Assembly (NCBI GenBank): GCA_964016875.1
Contig: OZ024728.1
Span: forward strand, 8,048,272 to 8,112,271
Source: Fallopia convolvulus
Taxonomy: Eukaryota; Streptophyta; Magnoliopsida; Caryophyllales; Polygonaceae
Direction of reading: 5' to 3'
Length of the DNA stretch: 64,000 bases
Position numbers and translations under genes: made by a program. The notes beneath the pieces were generated by a model, which did not search any database, was not told the DNA's origin, and saw only the letters and a program-made list of their open reading frames with translations. Below are positions 21,430 to 32,190 of the stretch, piece after piece. Position 1 is the stretch's first letter, and each line of letters opens with the position of its first letter.

Positions 21430-23393
21430 TAATGTGGAATTTTTTTTTCAAAATTCAATTTCAGCAAGTAATCATTAAGATATTATACATGTTTACTTTT
21501 TTTAATCAAAATTTGATTAAAAATTGTTTATAGAAATAAATAAAGAAAATAAAGATAATGTAATTTTCATTAGTTTTAATTAAAATTCGACTTTTAATTT
21601 TTTAAATATAAATAAATAGTAAAGAATTTAATTAGAAAAGATAAAATAATATCAACAATTTTTTTTAAAACTTAATGTGGGCCTATGTGGACAACTTTAA
21701 TATATAGTTTGAGATGCTTACATTACATTTTTTTTTATAAATATTTTATTAATATTCAAAGTAAATTATAAAATTTGAGTCATTGTAAAATAATATAATC
21801 AAGAATTAGTAAAATAATTTTTTCTAGGGTACGTATTCATTTCGTTGAGAAAAAGTGTATATTTCCTATTGGCTACGTCCACTTAGTAGTGGAATCACAT
21901 ATAAGAAGGATGCACTTCCGAATTTAATTGATCGAAATTAGAGCAAACCAATCCTTATTAATATATATGCTACTTTTCCACTTTCCCTAACTTTTTTTTT
22001 TTAAAAAGTGATCAAAATATTAGGTAAAGAACTTCCATAAAATAGCAACAACTGTATAGTAGCATTACAACTGTGATATTTAGTATAAAAAATCGTGAAA
22101 AAATATAGTATGATTTTTTAATACATGGTTTTCATCCAGAAGTTCTGAAAACGCTCTTGTTGTTTACTACGTCATAATTATTTTTTTCTTGGACACTGTA
22201 TGTAGACCATAAAAGTCGAAAAGAAAACCTTACGGTACTATTATAAAGTCTTAACCGATTGAATAAATGCCCGAAAGTGTACTACGTCATAAATTCATAA
22301 TGTCACGTATAATTTTTGCGCAAACAAAACGGGATAAGTAGTATATATAGTCAATAAACTAAACTAATAAATAAAATATTTCATATGATTAAATCGAAAT
22401 TAGTTCATAAATTGACTTGTTATAGTAATCGACTTAAGTCCCTCTTCCGAAGTAACTATATGACATAAATTAGTAAGTATCTAGAAACTTCATATATGTA
22501 TTTAAAATACCAAGCAGGCGAAAAATGTGAAAATTAATATATTATGGACCATAAACCATATAGTCTATAGTGCTGTATCTTTAGAGAGATCAATAGTACA
22601 CAACATTATATATTTTCCCTTTTATATTTTTTATAATTTAACCCGATTGGGTATTGAAATATTTTATTATCGGATGCAAGTAATCTTGTTCCCCGCAGCT
22701 TAAATATTAATGGAAGCCTCTAAAGCTTAGTAGTATAATTTTGGTGTTAATTGAAACTTTTGTAAAATTAGTGTAATCTTTACCTAAAAAAGTCCGGTTC
22801 CACTTTAGACAGCATGTATACAGAGTATAATTTTATTTTTTGGCCTTTGTGAACATCATGATTTGGAATGGGAAAAAGTGGTGCAACAAACCAAATTTGT
22901 ATTGACATAATATTTTAGGATATGTTATCTCATATCTCGCTATCTTTATAATATCCATTTATACCACACAAGTGACAAGACTTGTAAATAAAGGCAATGT
23001 TGAAAATATAAAGTCTACCTTGAAAGTGAAAGTAATAGAAATTCTCGTCTCTACAAGGATGAAATTCTACTGCACTTATTATATGTTGGATGTGTCACGC
23101 TTGTAATTTTCGTGTGATCGGCCCACTAAAAATTTAAGAAATAACAGTAGAATCGTAGAATTAGAAAATGCTTGTAGGGATGGCTAAATAATCAATTCAA
23201 AATGTTTTATGGATTTTTGTCTTGAAATGAGCTAGGAGCTCATTTAAAAAAAAAAATGTTTATGGATTTATGTAGTTTTCCTAAAACAATAAGCATATAG
23301 AGCTTGTAGGTGTGGCCAAGTAGTAATCACCTTTACATTCATGTAAATTGAACTTTTAAGTATTGCCAAATAATCACCCATAAATTTTAATAT
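21430..23393. other. Gene-free AT-rich DNA
   Basis: No coding motif or terminal repeat is recognised. Confidence 0.45.
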
Positions 23394-23737
23394 TGTAAAG
23401 AGAACAATAAATAGTAAAGATCGACACAAAGATTTACGTGGTTCAGTAACGGTGTGTTACCAACGTCCACGGTCAGAGAACCAGAATTTTATTATGGAGG
23501 CAAAACAGAACAAATCACAATAGTAAGGCGTTTCATGAGTATTTATAGCGATACATGAAACCCTAATCAGATTATGGGCCTGAGCCTAAAATAGATCACG
23601 ATAAGCCCGTTAATACAAAACATAGCGTGCCGTCGTGGGGTGTTGTCCCCAAACCCCTTGCCAAGGGGCTCCGCTCCCTAGGACTCTTGGTATTGTTGGG
23701 GCTCCGCCCTCGAACCCCTGACGAGTTTCAATCAACA
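23394..23737 (-). repeat. Solo-LTR-like segment
   Basis: Read on the minus strand it opens TGTTGATTGAAAC and closes CTCTTTACA (TG...CA). Inside is a CTATAAATA promoter-like box (about 23546-23554), and a GC-rich block with GGGGCTCCGCC-type repeats lies near the 5' end. No internal retrotransposon domain adjoins it and the target duplication is not clear. Confidence 0.5.
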
Positions 23738-23875
23738 ATAGATTCAAGAGATATTATCATTAAAAACGCCTTCCATTATTTGATCTACTTGTCAACACTT
23801 AAAACAAAATTCCTAACCATTTTCACCCAAATCTATATTCTTAATGATGTGTGTTTTAGGTAGACATTTCTAATT

Positions 23876-23904
23876 GAGCTCTCTCTCTCTCTCTCTCCCC
23901 CTCC
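23876..23904. repeat. CT microsatellite
   Basis: A run of CT dinucleotides is followed by CCCCCTCCCTCTCC. Confidence 0.7.
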
Positions 23905-23914
23905 CTCTCCGCCT

Positions 23915-24311
23915 CAAGAGGTTGTTAGAGGCATATATAGAGGAGAGAAAGCAAAATCTACATATGACTTTTATCGATTTGGAGAAGGCTTACTATGGAG
24001 GTGTTTAGAGGCCAAAAAAGTGTCAGGCCGTATATCAAAATTCTAAAAGATATGTATGACGACTCTCTAACCAGTGTGTGTACCTCCAGGGGCACAAAGT
24101 TTTTTGAGGTAATGGTAGGACTGCACCAAGGGTTGACCTTGAGTCCTTTTTTGTCCGTGCTTGTTAGGGACCTCGTTCTGACAAGGGAGATTCAGGGAGA
24201 GGTACCGTGGTGCATGTTGTTCGCAGACAACATTGTATTGGTGGATGAGTCGGGGGCTTGAGCTGGTAGAAAACTTGAAATTTGGAGAGAGGGAGAGAGA
24301 GCTAGAGAGAG

Positions 24312-24385
<74 letters not shown>

Positions 24386-24935
24386 AAGTACTTAGGTTGA
24401 GTGATGCAGAGTATGTGGAGTTTAAGTTTGATTAGGGGGTCAAGGCAGACGGAGATTAAGCGCGTTTGGGAGGCAATGCCATATTGAAGAAGGAGAGTTT
24501 CAAGTATTTAGGTTGAGTGTTGCGGAGTGACGGGGTTATCGATGAGGATATTAAACAAAGAATTCAAAGGGTTTGGCAGAAGAGAAGGGTAGCATTAGGG
24601 GTTCTCTGAGACAAAAAGATCAAGTGATGGACGTGTGGCCACACGAGATTAGGCATGATTAGAAATGAAGTGATCAGGGACAAGGTAGGAGTAGCCAATA
24701 TAGGGGAGAAGATACGTGAATCGAGACACTGATTGTTTGGGCACCTCTAGAAGAGGCCGCTGGATACCCCAGTAAGGAGGAGCGAATGTTTGACTACTAG
24801 CACTATACACATGGGTATATAGGGTTAGACCAAAGAAGAGTTGAAAAGATTTTATAAAGCATGACCTCACCAGTTTGGCAATTTTAGCAGACTTAGCTTT
24901 CTGCAAGGAGTAGTGGTGGCCAAGAAGGCGAGGGC
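23915..24935 (+). pseudogene. RTE-type LINE reverse transcriptase remnant
   Basis: Readable text includes TFIDLEKAY, then YIKILKDMYDDSLTSVCTS, GLHQGLTLSPFL, and VPWCMLFADNIVLVDES, in which the catalytic FADD box has become FADN. Further on are an FKYLG block with VIDEDIKQRIQ, and GMIRNEVIRDKVGVANIGEK with a LFGHL-like block. This order fits the RT and C-terminal region of plant RTE-class non-LTR elements. Frameshifts are frequent, a GA/GATA microsatellite interrupts the reading after the RT box, and the phrase GAGAGTTTCAAGTA is duplicated (about 24375 and 24486). It is not active. Confidence 0.7.
24277..24380 (+). repeat. GA and GATA compound microsatellite
   Basis: A GA-rich tract contains seven GATA units near 24311-24340 followed by a long uninterrupted GA run. 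It lies inside the LINE remnant. Confidence 0.9.
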
Positions 24936-25960
24936 AAGCCACATTTTTCTTTTTCTCCCTCTAGTCCTTGTTTCCTTACTTTCTTTTCATTCTTTCACTT
25001 CGTTTTTCCTCTCCTCTTTGGTATGTTCTTCCCTCTTGTTGACACCCCTTCCTTCTTTAGGTTGTTTCAGACATATCCTCCCAACTATGTGCGGGACAAG
25101 AATGTATACATCTTAATCCCCTAGATCTCATTTTTGTTGGATCGATGTTCTTGTTGTTGTATATATGTAAATGTATTTATTTATCTTTACAAGGGACATT
25201 GCTGATTTCGTCACTAGATATAATGCTTATCGTCTAAATTGGAAAGACTTGGCAGAAGTGCAGAACAAACTGGGTTGGAGCTAGCTTGCACTTAACCAAG
25301 CACATGTCATTATAGAAGATTTACATAGAAAAGAATGATTGCAAGTGTATTTTAGCTTCCATAAAGGAAGGAAACAATGAAGCTTCCAAACTGCAACTAA
25401 CATAAGAATAGTTAAAATGTGTAAAGAGTGAGTATATAAATCTGAATTTTAAGTAGCAAATAAAACAAAATTAAGTTCAAAAAATGCAAGCATTTGATTG
25501 TAGGTGCAAGCTGGAAAAATAGATTTGGTTAGTGGGCTCGCAAAATTGCAAAAGCAATCACAAATCAATCAACATCAGCCCCAACCTTATGACACATTGG
25601 ATACAGCCATACAGCAAATGCATTAAAGCAGATTAATGTTAATTTCCTATCTTTTGTGTTACTAAATTCTTTCCCAAATTTATTATTCATTTTTCTTGTT
25701 TGGAATTAATTTCATCGGGGTTTTTTTTAGGTACTCGCACGATCTTTAGTCATGTCAAATAAGTTAGGTAGATTAGGGTCGGCTTGTTAAGTCTCTAAAA
25801 TTAGTGTCCTTTTAATAAATATTCAAGATATGTAAACAGTCGATCGACTTATTTTAAAGTGACGAAACCCAACAAAATTTCATTTGTAAAAGTTGGGGTC
25901 ATATTGTATTACAATAATTCAAAAAACTTGACATTTCTTCTCGATTATCAACCTCTCGTT
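24936..25960. other. Intergenic region upstream of the transporter gene
   Basis: No coding motif is seen. The proximal part should hold the promoter of the gene starting at 26115. No specific cis element is claimed beyond the TATA box. Confidence 0.4.
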
Positions 25961-25964
25961 CCTC

Positions 25965-25972
25965 TATAAATA
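25965..25972 (+). promoter_or_regulatory. TATA box of the NPF gene
   Basis: TATAAATA lies 150 bp before the start codon, in a CT-rich context typical of plant core promoters. It would place transcription start near 26000. Confidence 0.6.
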
Positions 25973-26114
25973 CCTCCCTTACTCCTCCCAGCTTGTGCTC
26001 ACAAACTGCACTTCATACCTAGCTCACCAACTCATCCACAATTCTTGCATTGAGAAATTTGATCGAACGTACAACTACGCGTTCTTGAATTCTCAATCAA
26101 CTCGATCATTTGCC

Positions 26115-29100
26115 ATGGATGTTTTTGAGGTCTCCAAGGAGGTAAGTCATACATATATTATATACATATGCTTCTTCTTCTTCAAACAATATGGCGATCG
26201 ATTACCATCTTGTTCAACTAAGATCAAATAATGGCGACGAAACAATAAGTCTAATTTGAAGATGAAAATACTTGCAGATGAATGTGAAGGAAGTAGAAGA
26301 AGTATACACGCTTGATGGATCGGTGGATAAGCATGGCAGCCCTGCCGTTCGTCACAAGACTGGACAATGGAATGCCGGGATCATCATACTTGGTAAGCTT
26401 TAAGCTTCTTCATTTGTTTGTGTAACATATTTACTATGTAGAAAGCGATAGTATCATGGTAGATTGTTACCATTGTTTTCTAGAGCATATATTGATGATC
26501 TTTGAACAATGTGGAATGCATGTTTAGTAGCTTCACCACCTGAATCTTTGTGTCATGCAAGAATTTTGTTATTGTAAGTAAAGATTTGTATAGATTATAC
26601 AAATATAAAATATATGTGTAATTTGAGTTTTTATAACTATTTGTTCGTATAATTATTTATAAGAATCCAAAAAATATTATAAATTGATACGAGCTAATTA
26701 GCTAAATGAACAATAGAAAGATGTGTAATAAAAAAGACTCTTTTAATATGTATATAAGTTTATAGATATATATGTTGTTAACGATGCCTTAGAACCAAGG
26801 GAATGGTTATAGGATTATGTGTTTGAGTGACCAATAAATATTGTCTATAAGTCGCTATCTTTATGTAATGGCAATCAACAGTGATGTACAAAGCATATGA
26901 CAATTGATTGTTTGACTTGGATGTCCAAAGTATATGACAATTGATTGTAGCAGTAGGGTTGTTAGGAGATCGATATGTGAGGCTGAAGAAAATGAGGAAT
27001 TAATTAACTGGCTATTAATTTCAACCTACAAGTACGTAGTAATAGTATGTTAAATCTTGAGTCATCTAGGAGATGTTTGGCAAACTCATATGCAATATTA
27101 ATACAAGCTACAGATGAAACAAAGTTATAAATTTACATGCACCCTATCCTGCATTAAAACTAGCCCTACGTGCAGTCTTTCCCGGCCAGTTTTTCCCTTA
27201 TCAATTGGTGATGTCTATGTGTCATGTCATTAACATCCCTCCTAGTTAAATAAACAGAAAATCGAGCCTCTTGTCCTCACATGTCCTCTTTATTTATTAG
27301 GAGCCTTTTAAGTAGTGCAAATCCTCTGTTACAAGCAATCAATATTATTTAGGTCATAATAGGTATTTGAAGAAAAAAAAGTTAAAAATATATTTTATTC
27401 ATATATAGAAAAAGATGATTATTTCAATAAAACATAAAAAATTTAGTATCGATTGCAAATTGTGATCTAAATACATAAGCATGTTTGAACAATATTATAA
27501 AATCAATAATGAATATAGAAGGATAATTATGCACTAAACTTAATATTTCATTTAAAAAATTTACTATTACGGGTCTAAATAATCTTATGATAATTTTCAC
27601 TTAAGGGTCTCTATTCAGTCTTAGACCATTCACATACACAAGACACGGGGAAAAGGAGAAAATAAGTGCTAGCTCATGTTAAGCTTGTCTTTTAAGAAGA
27701 TTTTGCAAAGTCGGGCATTTTACAACAATTACAAACTAAAACAGAGCTACTATAGTAGTTTAGTACTGGTCAGATTACAGTGACTTCAAAGGAACAGAGA
27801 AACTGTAACTAACGTTTTTCTTTCTATGCAGTAAACCAAGGGCTTGCAACACTGGCATTTTTCGGTGTGGGAGTAAACCTAGTGATCTTCCTTACTAGGG
27901 TATTGGGGCAGAACAATGCAGATGCTGCTAACAACGTTAGCAAGTGGACAGGAACTGTCTATATCTTCTCCCTAGTAGGAGCGTTTCTCAGCGATTCATA
28001 CTGGGGAAGATACAAAACATGCGCTGTGTTTCAAGTCATCTTCGTTGTGGTAAGTAATTTAAAAGGCATCATCAAGACTCGTTTTTCTTGCTTCTCGTCT
28101 TCTTGTCTAAATATTTGCTGCGTCTTCTTGTAAATGACAGGGAGTAGGATTACTATCACTATGCACTCACCTCTTCTTGCTCAAGCCAAAGGGTTGTGGA
28201 GACGTAACGACTCCATGTGGATCCCACACAAACATGGAGATGGGATTGTTCTACCTCTCCATATACCTCATAGCACTAGGCAATGGAGGGTATCAGCCTA
28301 ACATTGCCACATTTGGAGCTGATCAATTTGATGAAGAACATCCGAGGGAGGCGCACTCAAAGGTGTCCTTTTTCAGCTATTTCTACCTAGCACTCAACCT
28401 TGGAGAGCTTTTCTCCAACACAATTTTGGTGTTCTTTGAAGATGAAGGGCTTTGGGTTCTTGGATTTTGGGCATCTACTGCCTCAGCTTTTGCCGCCTTA
28501 GTCTTGTTTCTTCTCGGGACACCAAGGTACAGGCACTTCAAAGCGAGTGGCAACCCTCTGTCAAGATTTTGCCAGGTCCTTGTTGCTGCTTGTAGAAAAT
28601 GGAGGGCTGAAGTACCAGCAGAAGGCAAAACACTGTATGAAGTGAATGACAAGGAAGCTTCAGCAAATGCCGGCAGAAAAATGCTCCATACGGAAGGATT
28701 CAAGTGCGTAAAAAAAAAAACTTTGAAGTTCCATTCCTAATTCCTATTTTAATACCTTAAAATTACAAGACAACTAAATGATACTAATTTTTGTTTCTTG
28801 TTTAACCTGCAGAGCTCTAGATAAAGCAGCACTAGTGGCAAAAGGTGACTTGTCAGAAGACTCAGAAAGAGGCCCTGGACCTCGTAATCAATGGCGTCTA
28901 TGCCCAGTTACACAAGTTGAAGAAGTGAAATGCATTTTAAGGCTGCTTCCCATATGGATGTGCACCATTATTTACTCAGTAGTGTTCACTCAAATGGCAT
29001 CCCTCTTTGTTGAGCAAGGTGCTGCAATGAAAACCACTGTCTCAGGCTTCCAAATCCCACCAGCAAGCATGTCAAGCTTTGACATATTGAGTGTAGCAGC

Positions 29101-29698
29101 ATTTATTTTCATCTACCGACGTGTTTTGGATCCCATTGTGAGCAGAATCAGAAAGAGTGAATCTAGAGGGATCACTGAGCTCCAAAGAATGGGAGTTGGC
29201 CTAATTATAGCAGTATTGGCAATGATTTCAGCTGGAATTGTGGAGTTATATAGACTAAAGTACGCGCCAAAAGATTGCCTACATTGCAAGGGTGCAAACT
29301 CAAGCTCTCTGAGCATTTTCTGGCAAGTTCCCCAATACACACTGATAGGAGCTTCTGAAGTGTTCATGTATGTGGGTCAATTGGAGTTTTTCAATGCTCA
29401 AACCCCGGATGGACTTAAGAGCTTTGGGAGTGCACTTTGCATGACATCAATCTCACTTGGGAACTACGTGAGCAGCTTCTTAGTGTCCATTGTCATGAGA
29501 ATCTCAACAGATGACCACATGCCAGGATGGATCCCAGGGAACTTGAACAAGGGTCACTTGGACAGATTTTATTTTCTTCTAGCAGCACTAACACTTATAG
29601 ACTTCTTTGCCTATCTGGTATGCGCAAAATGGTACAAGAGTATCAAGCGCGAAGGAAAATGTGATGAAATTCATATGAAGGATGATTGCTGTGCCTAA
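26115..29698 (+). CDS. NPF7.3-like: NRT1/PTR family (NPF7-type) transporter
   Basis: Five exons, 26115-26141, 26278-26392, 27832-28049, 28141-28703 and 28813-29698, join in frame to 602 aa with GT-AG introns. The 27-nt first exon gives MDVFEVSKE, as in NRT1.5-type proteins. The family is the MFS/POT superfamily of proton-coupled nitrate and peptide carriers, a 12-helix plasma-membrane protein. Visible features are helix 1 NQGLATLAFFGVGVNLVIF, the SLVGAFLSDSYWGRYKT loop, the family block ALGNGGYQPNIATFGADQF, a long central loop (about residues 270-330), and QVPQYTLIGASEVFMYVGQ. Overall it reads closest to Arabidopsis NPF7.3 (NRT1.5, xylem loading, also reported to move potassium) and NPF7.2 (NRT1.8). 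The usual ExxER proton-coupling motif of helix 1 is absent, as in its NPF7 relatives. NPF7.3 versus NPF7.2 is uncertain. Confidence 0.93.
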
Positions 29699-30399
29699 TT
29701 GGCTTGTATGATTCAAATAATGTTAAAGCTGGTGTGTTGTACCTAAAGGACTTGTGATAATGCAATGTAACGCTTCTTTATTCTTTGTTTGCTGTTCTGT
29801 TGAAAAATAGTTTACATATCAATGAAATGGCGAATGCCTCATTTTCAACAATCGGAATGCCATCATGTGTAATGACTGAATTACAACAGATTTCGTATGG
29901 CAGCACTAATCAAGATCATGCAGAGTTTCAAGATAGGGTTGGGTCCTCATAGCTGAAACTATGCACAGCTGTCTAGGAAAGAATACCTAATAACAAGTTT
30001 AGGGCTATACTAGTCATTCTTAACATACCTAATAACAAGTCCAGAAAAATGACAAATATCAGAAGTTCAGACCAATATCTGTTTCTGTGTCATTAGTTAA
30101 AATTTATAAGATCTTCTGTACTTTTATCACTAGCTTGACACTCTAAAGACAATTGACTATTAACAACTCTATACATGCTCTATAATTCCAAGGGTTTTAA
30201 CTTGTTTTCATCTGTTCTGCCACAATTTCGACTAAGCAAATAGCCACTTACAGCAATTTCCCAAAGCATTTTGTAAATGATGTCGTCTGTTTAGTCTAAT
30301 TTTGCATTTCAAAGCTCTCACGAATTGTTACAAAGCATACTTCATCCGAAACAGTAGAATCTCCAGAATTCCCCGATTGATAAAACAAAAATTCTCCAA
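29699..30399. other. 3' flank of the NPF gene
   Basis: The 3' UTR presumably occupies the first 150-200 bp. No other feature is recognised. Confidence 0.4.
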
Positions 30400-30795
30400 A
30401 TTATCTCGTAGCAAAAGCCTTTATTCAACATATTTCGCCAGATTTGGTAAACGCGCGAATCATCATTTAATTAGTCAAATCAACACCAAACAACAGGAAA
30501 GCTTACCGATGCGTACAGAGAGAGAAGAGGGACTCACACTATAAGGAGTGAATTGAGAGTACTAGGACTCCGCTCGCTAATCTTGAATTTCAATAGATCG
30601 AACGACGAATGCGTCCTTCGATAGGCGGCGCTTCCTCGAGCTGCTCTCGGCGGCATTAGACAGTAGCAAGTCGGCGAAATTTCTGGCGAATGACAAACAA
30701 TCGGAGGACTTAACGGCGTCGAGTAATTCAATGTTTCCATTTCTAAAGACATAGAAGTTGTACACAAATTACTGGCTCGGAGAATGCCTGATAAC
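30400..30795 (-). pseudogene. Broken copy of plastid pyruvate kinase exon 1
   Basis: On the minus strand the text LDAVKSSDCLSFARNF, then NAAESS and RRLSKDAFVVRS parallels exon 1 of the intact pyruvate kinase gene at 49127-49369 (DAVKSSDRLVSARSF, then NAAKNISS and RCLSKDAFSVRS). The exon donor (GTGAGT) and weakly matching intron sequence follow. The copy has no start codon in the reading frame and meets a TAG right after VRSIEIQD. Exons 2-11 are absent. The upstream side is interrupted at 30796 by a retrotransposon and may resume at 33848. It has the same orientation as the intact gene, about 18.7 kb away. This is a partial duplication, not a gene. Confidence 0.8.
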
Positions 30796-31004
30796 TATAA
30801 AGAATATAATTTGTGTGAAAAGATTAGTAATATTATTTATAGGAGCGGAGCCTTTAAATAGGCGATTACAAGAGTACAAATTAAAGATAGTCAATCAAGG
30901 GATACTATCTTAGAATAGGTTATGTGATTGACACTCTCATTAAAGCATATATTGACTAATTATATCTAAAGCAAGATAATATAAAACCTTTATTATTATT
31001 AATA
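30796..31004 (-). repeat. Left (3') LTR, 209 bp, Helitron-free
   Basis: It matches 31700-31736 and 33673-33842 nearly base for base over its whole length. It preserves the unfilled Helitron site GATTAGTAATATTATTTATA. Confidence 0.9.
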
Positions 31005-31109
31005 TCCACCCGCAAGATTAACGATCTTCTTGATAAGCTAAGTTTGGAGAGAATGTAGTTGAATCTTGGTTTGGGAAGTGGTTTTGTAAGCACATCACCA
31101 ACTTGTTCT

Positions 31110-31649
31110 TCAGTAGAGACTCTTGGAGATGATTGTTTGAAGCCGGACAATGCCAATCTCGTGTTGTTGGATCAGACAAGGCCGATCTTGGTTTTGTATG
31201 AGTCGGACGAGGCCAATCTTGGTTTTATTTGAGACGCCCAAAGGCGATCTCAGTTTGGTATGAGACGCCCGAAGGCGATCTCGGCTTTGTGTGAGTTGCC
31301 CAGAGGCAATCTCGGCTTTGTGTGAGTTGCCCGGAGGCGATCTCTGTTTTTGTGAGTCGCCTTGAGACGATCTCGGTTTCGTCGGAGATGCCGGGAGGCG
31401 ATCCTGGTTTTGTCGGATACGCCGGGAGGCGATCCTGGTTTTGTTGGAGATGCCAGGAGGCGATCCCGAGCGGTTAATTTGTTGATGTTTTGTGAAGGAG
31501 TCACTTGGTAGTGATATGGAATCGATGGTGCTTTGTCTAGTGGCAAAACGGAGTGGATTGGATTCATTTTGAACGAAAGAGTTTTGCGGAAGCGAATTTT
31601 TTGATTTGGTGGTAGTTAATGGAAACTGATCATATACATCAGAAGCCAT
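31110..31649 (-). CDS. Open frame of the short retrotransposon (gag-leader like)
   Basis: The frame starts at the first ATG after the primer-binding site (31649, MASDVYDQFPLTTTKSKNSL) and runs 179 codons to a stop at 31110. About 60 residues of unique Ser/Asn-rich sequence are followed by a repetitive tail rich in Arg, Ser, Pro and Lys, encoded by the 31-bp tandem repeat. No zinc knuckle, protease or RT is present. Copia gag proteins begin in this position, but I cannot assign it to gag by sequence. It may be a non-functional leftover of an internally deleted element. Confidence 0.4.
   Translation of the reverse strand: MASDVYDQFPLTTTKSKNSLPQNSFVQNESNPLRFATRQSTIDSISLPSDSFTKHQQINRSGSPPGISNKTRIASRRIRQNQDRLPASPTKPRSSQGDSQKQRSPPGNSHKAEIASGQLTQSRDRLRASHTKLRSPLGVSNKTKIGLVRLIQNQDRPCLIQQHEIGIVRLQTIISKSLY
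31134..31470 (-). repeat. 31-bp minisatellite, about eleven copies
   Basis: Units on the + strand resemble GCCCGGAGGCGATCTCGGTT plus a GTGAGT-like linker, about 31 bp each and 70-90% alike by eye. Because 31 is not a multiple of three, successive units are read in different phases. Confidence 0.8.
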
Positions 31650-31686
31650 GGAAAAAAAATAGAAGATCAAAAGCCGTTAGGCAAAT

Positions 31687-31699
31687 TGCTCTGATACCA
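31687..31699 (-). promoter_or_regulatory. Primer-binding site (TGGTATCAGAGCA)
   Basis: The minus-strand sequence TGGTATCAGAGCA is the exact plant initiator tRNA-Met type site. It directly adjoins the LTR edge at 31700 and fixes the element's orientation. Confidence 0.85.
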
Positions 31700-31827
31700 T
31701 ATAGAGAATATAATTTGTGTGAAAAGATTAGTAATATCTTATATACATATAAGATTGAGTTTTGCCACCATTTATTTCACAATAATCCCTATATAATTAC
31801 TATTGGCAAAAACAAGTCAAAAAGTTA

Positions 31828-31895
31828 TGTGTAGCTTAGTGGTGAGAGTGCTTTCCCATCAATCCATAGGTCATTGGTTCAAATCTTCTTAGTGT
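31828..31895 (+). repeat. tRNA-like (SINE-type) segment with A and B boxes
   Basis: TGTAGCTTAGTGGTGAGAG resembles the pol III A box and GGTTCAAATCTTC the B box, about 35 bp apart. It does not fold as an intact tRNA by eye, so it is probably a tRNA-derived SINE head. Confidence 0.5.
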
Positions 31896-32190
31896 AACTC
31901 GATGGTTATGGTGATTGTGTACAAATCAAAAAATTACTATTCAAATCGATATGGTATCATTTTATAGACATTTTTTCATATAAATATTTGCTACCATAAT
32001 TTTAAAGTTATCATAATTAAGAAATATTTTGTGTATATTTTTCATTTCATATAAAGCAAATGTTTTTTTTATCTAACTCGGTGGTTATGGTGATTGTGTA
32101 CAAATCAAAAAATTACTATTCAAATTGATATGCTATCATTTTATAGACATTTTTTCATATAAACATTTGCTACCATAATTTTAAAGTTAA
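31895..32190 (+). repeat. 179-bp tandem duplication inside the Helitron
   Basis: TAACTCGATGGTTATGGTGA at 31895 recurs as TAACTCGGTGGTTATGGTGA at 32074. Near identity continues for about 115 bp. Confidence 0.85.

Noticed and set aside
31828..31895. Functional tRNA gene
   Set aside because: A and B box similarity only; acceptor and anticodon stems do not pair. A SINE or tRNA relic is more likely.
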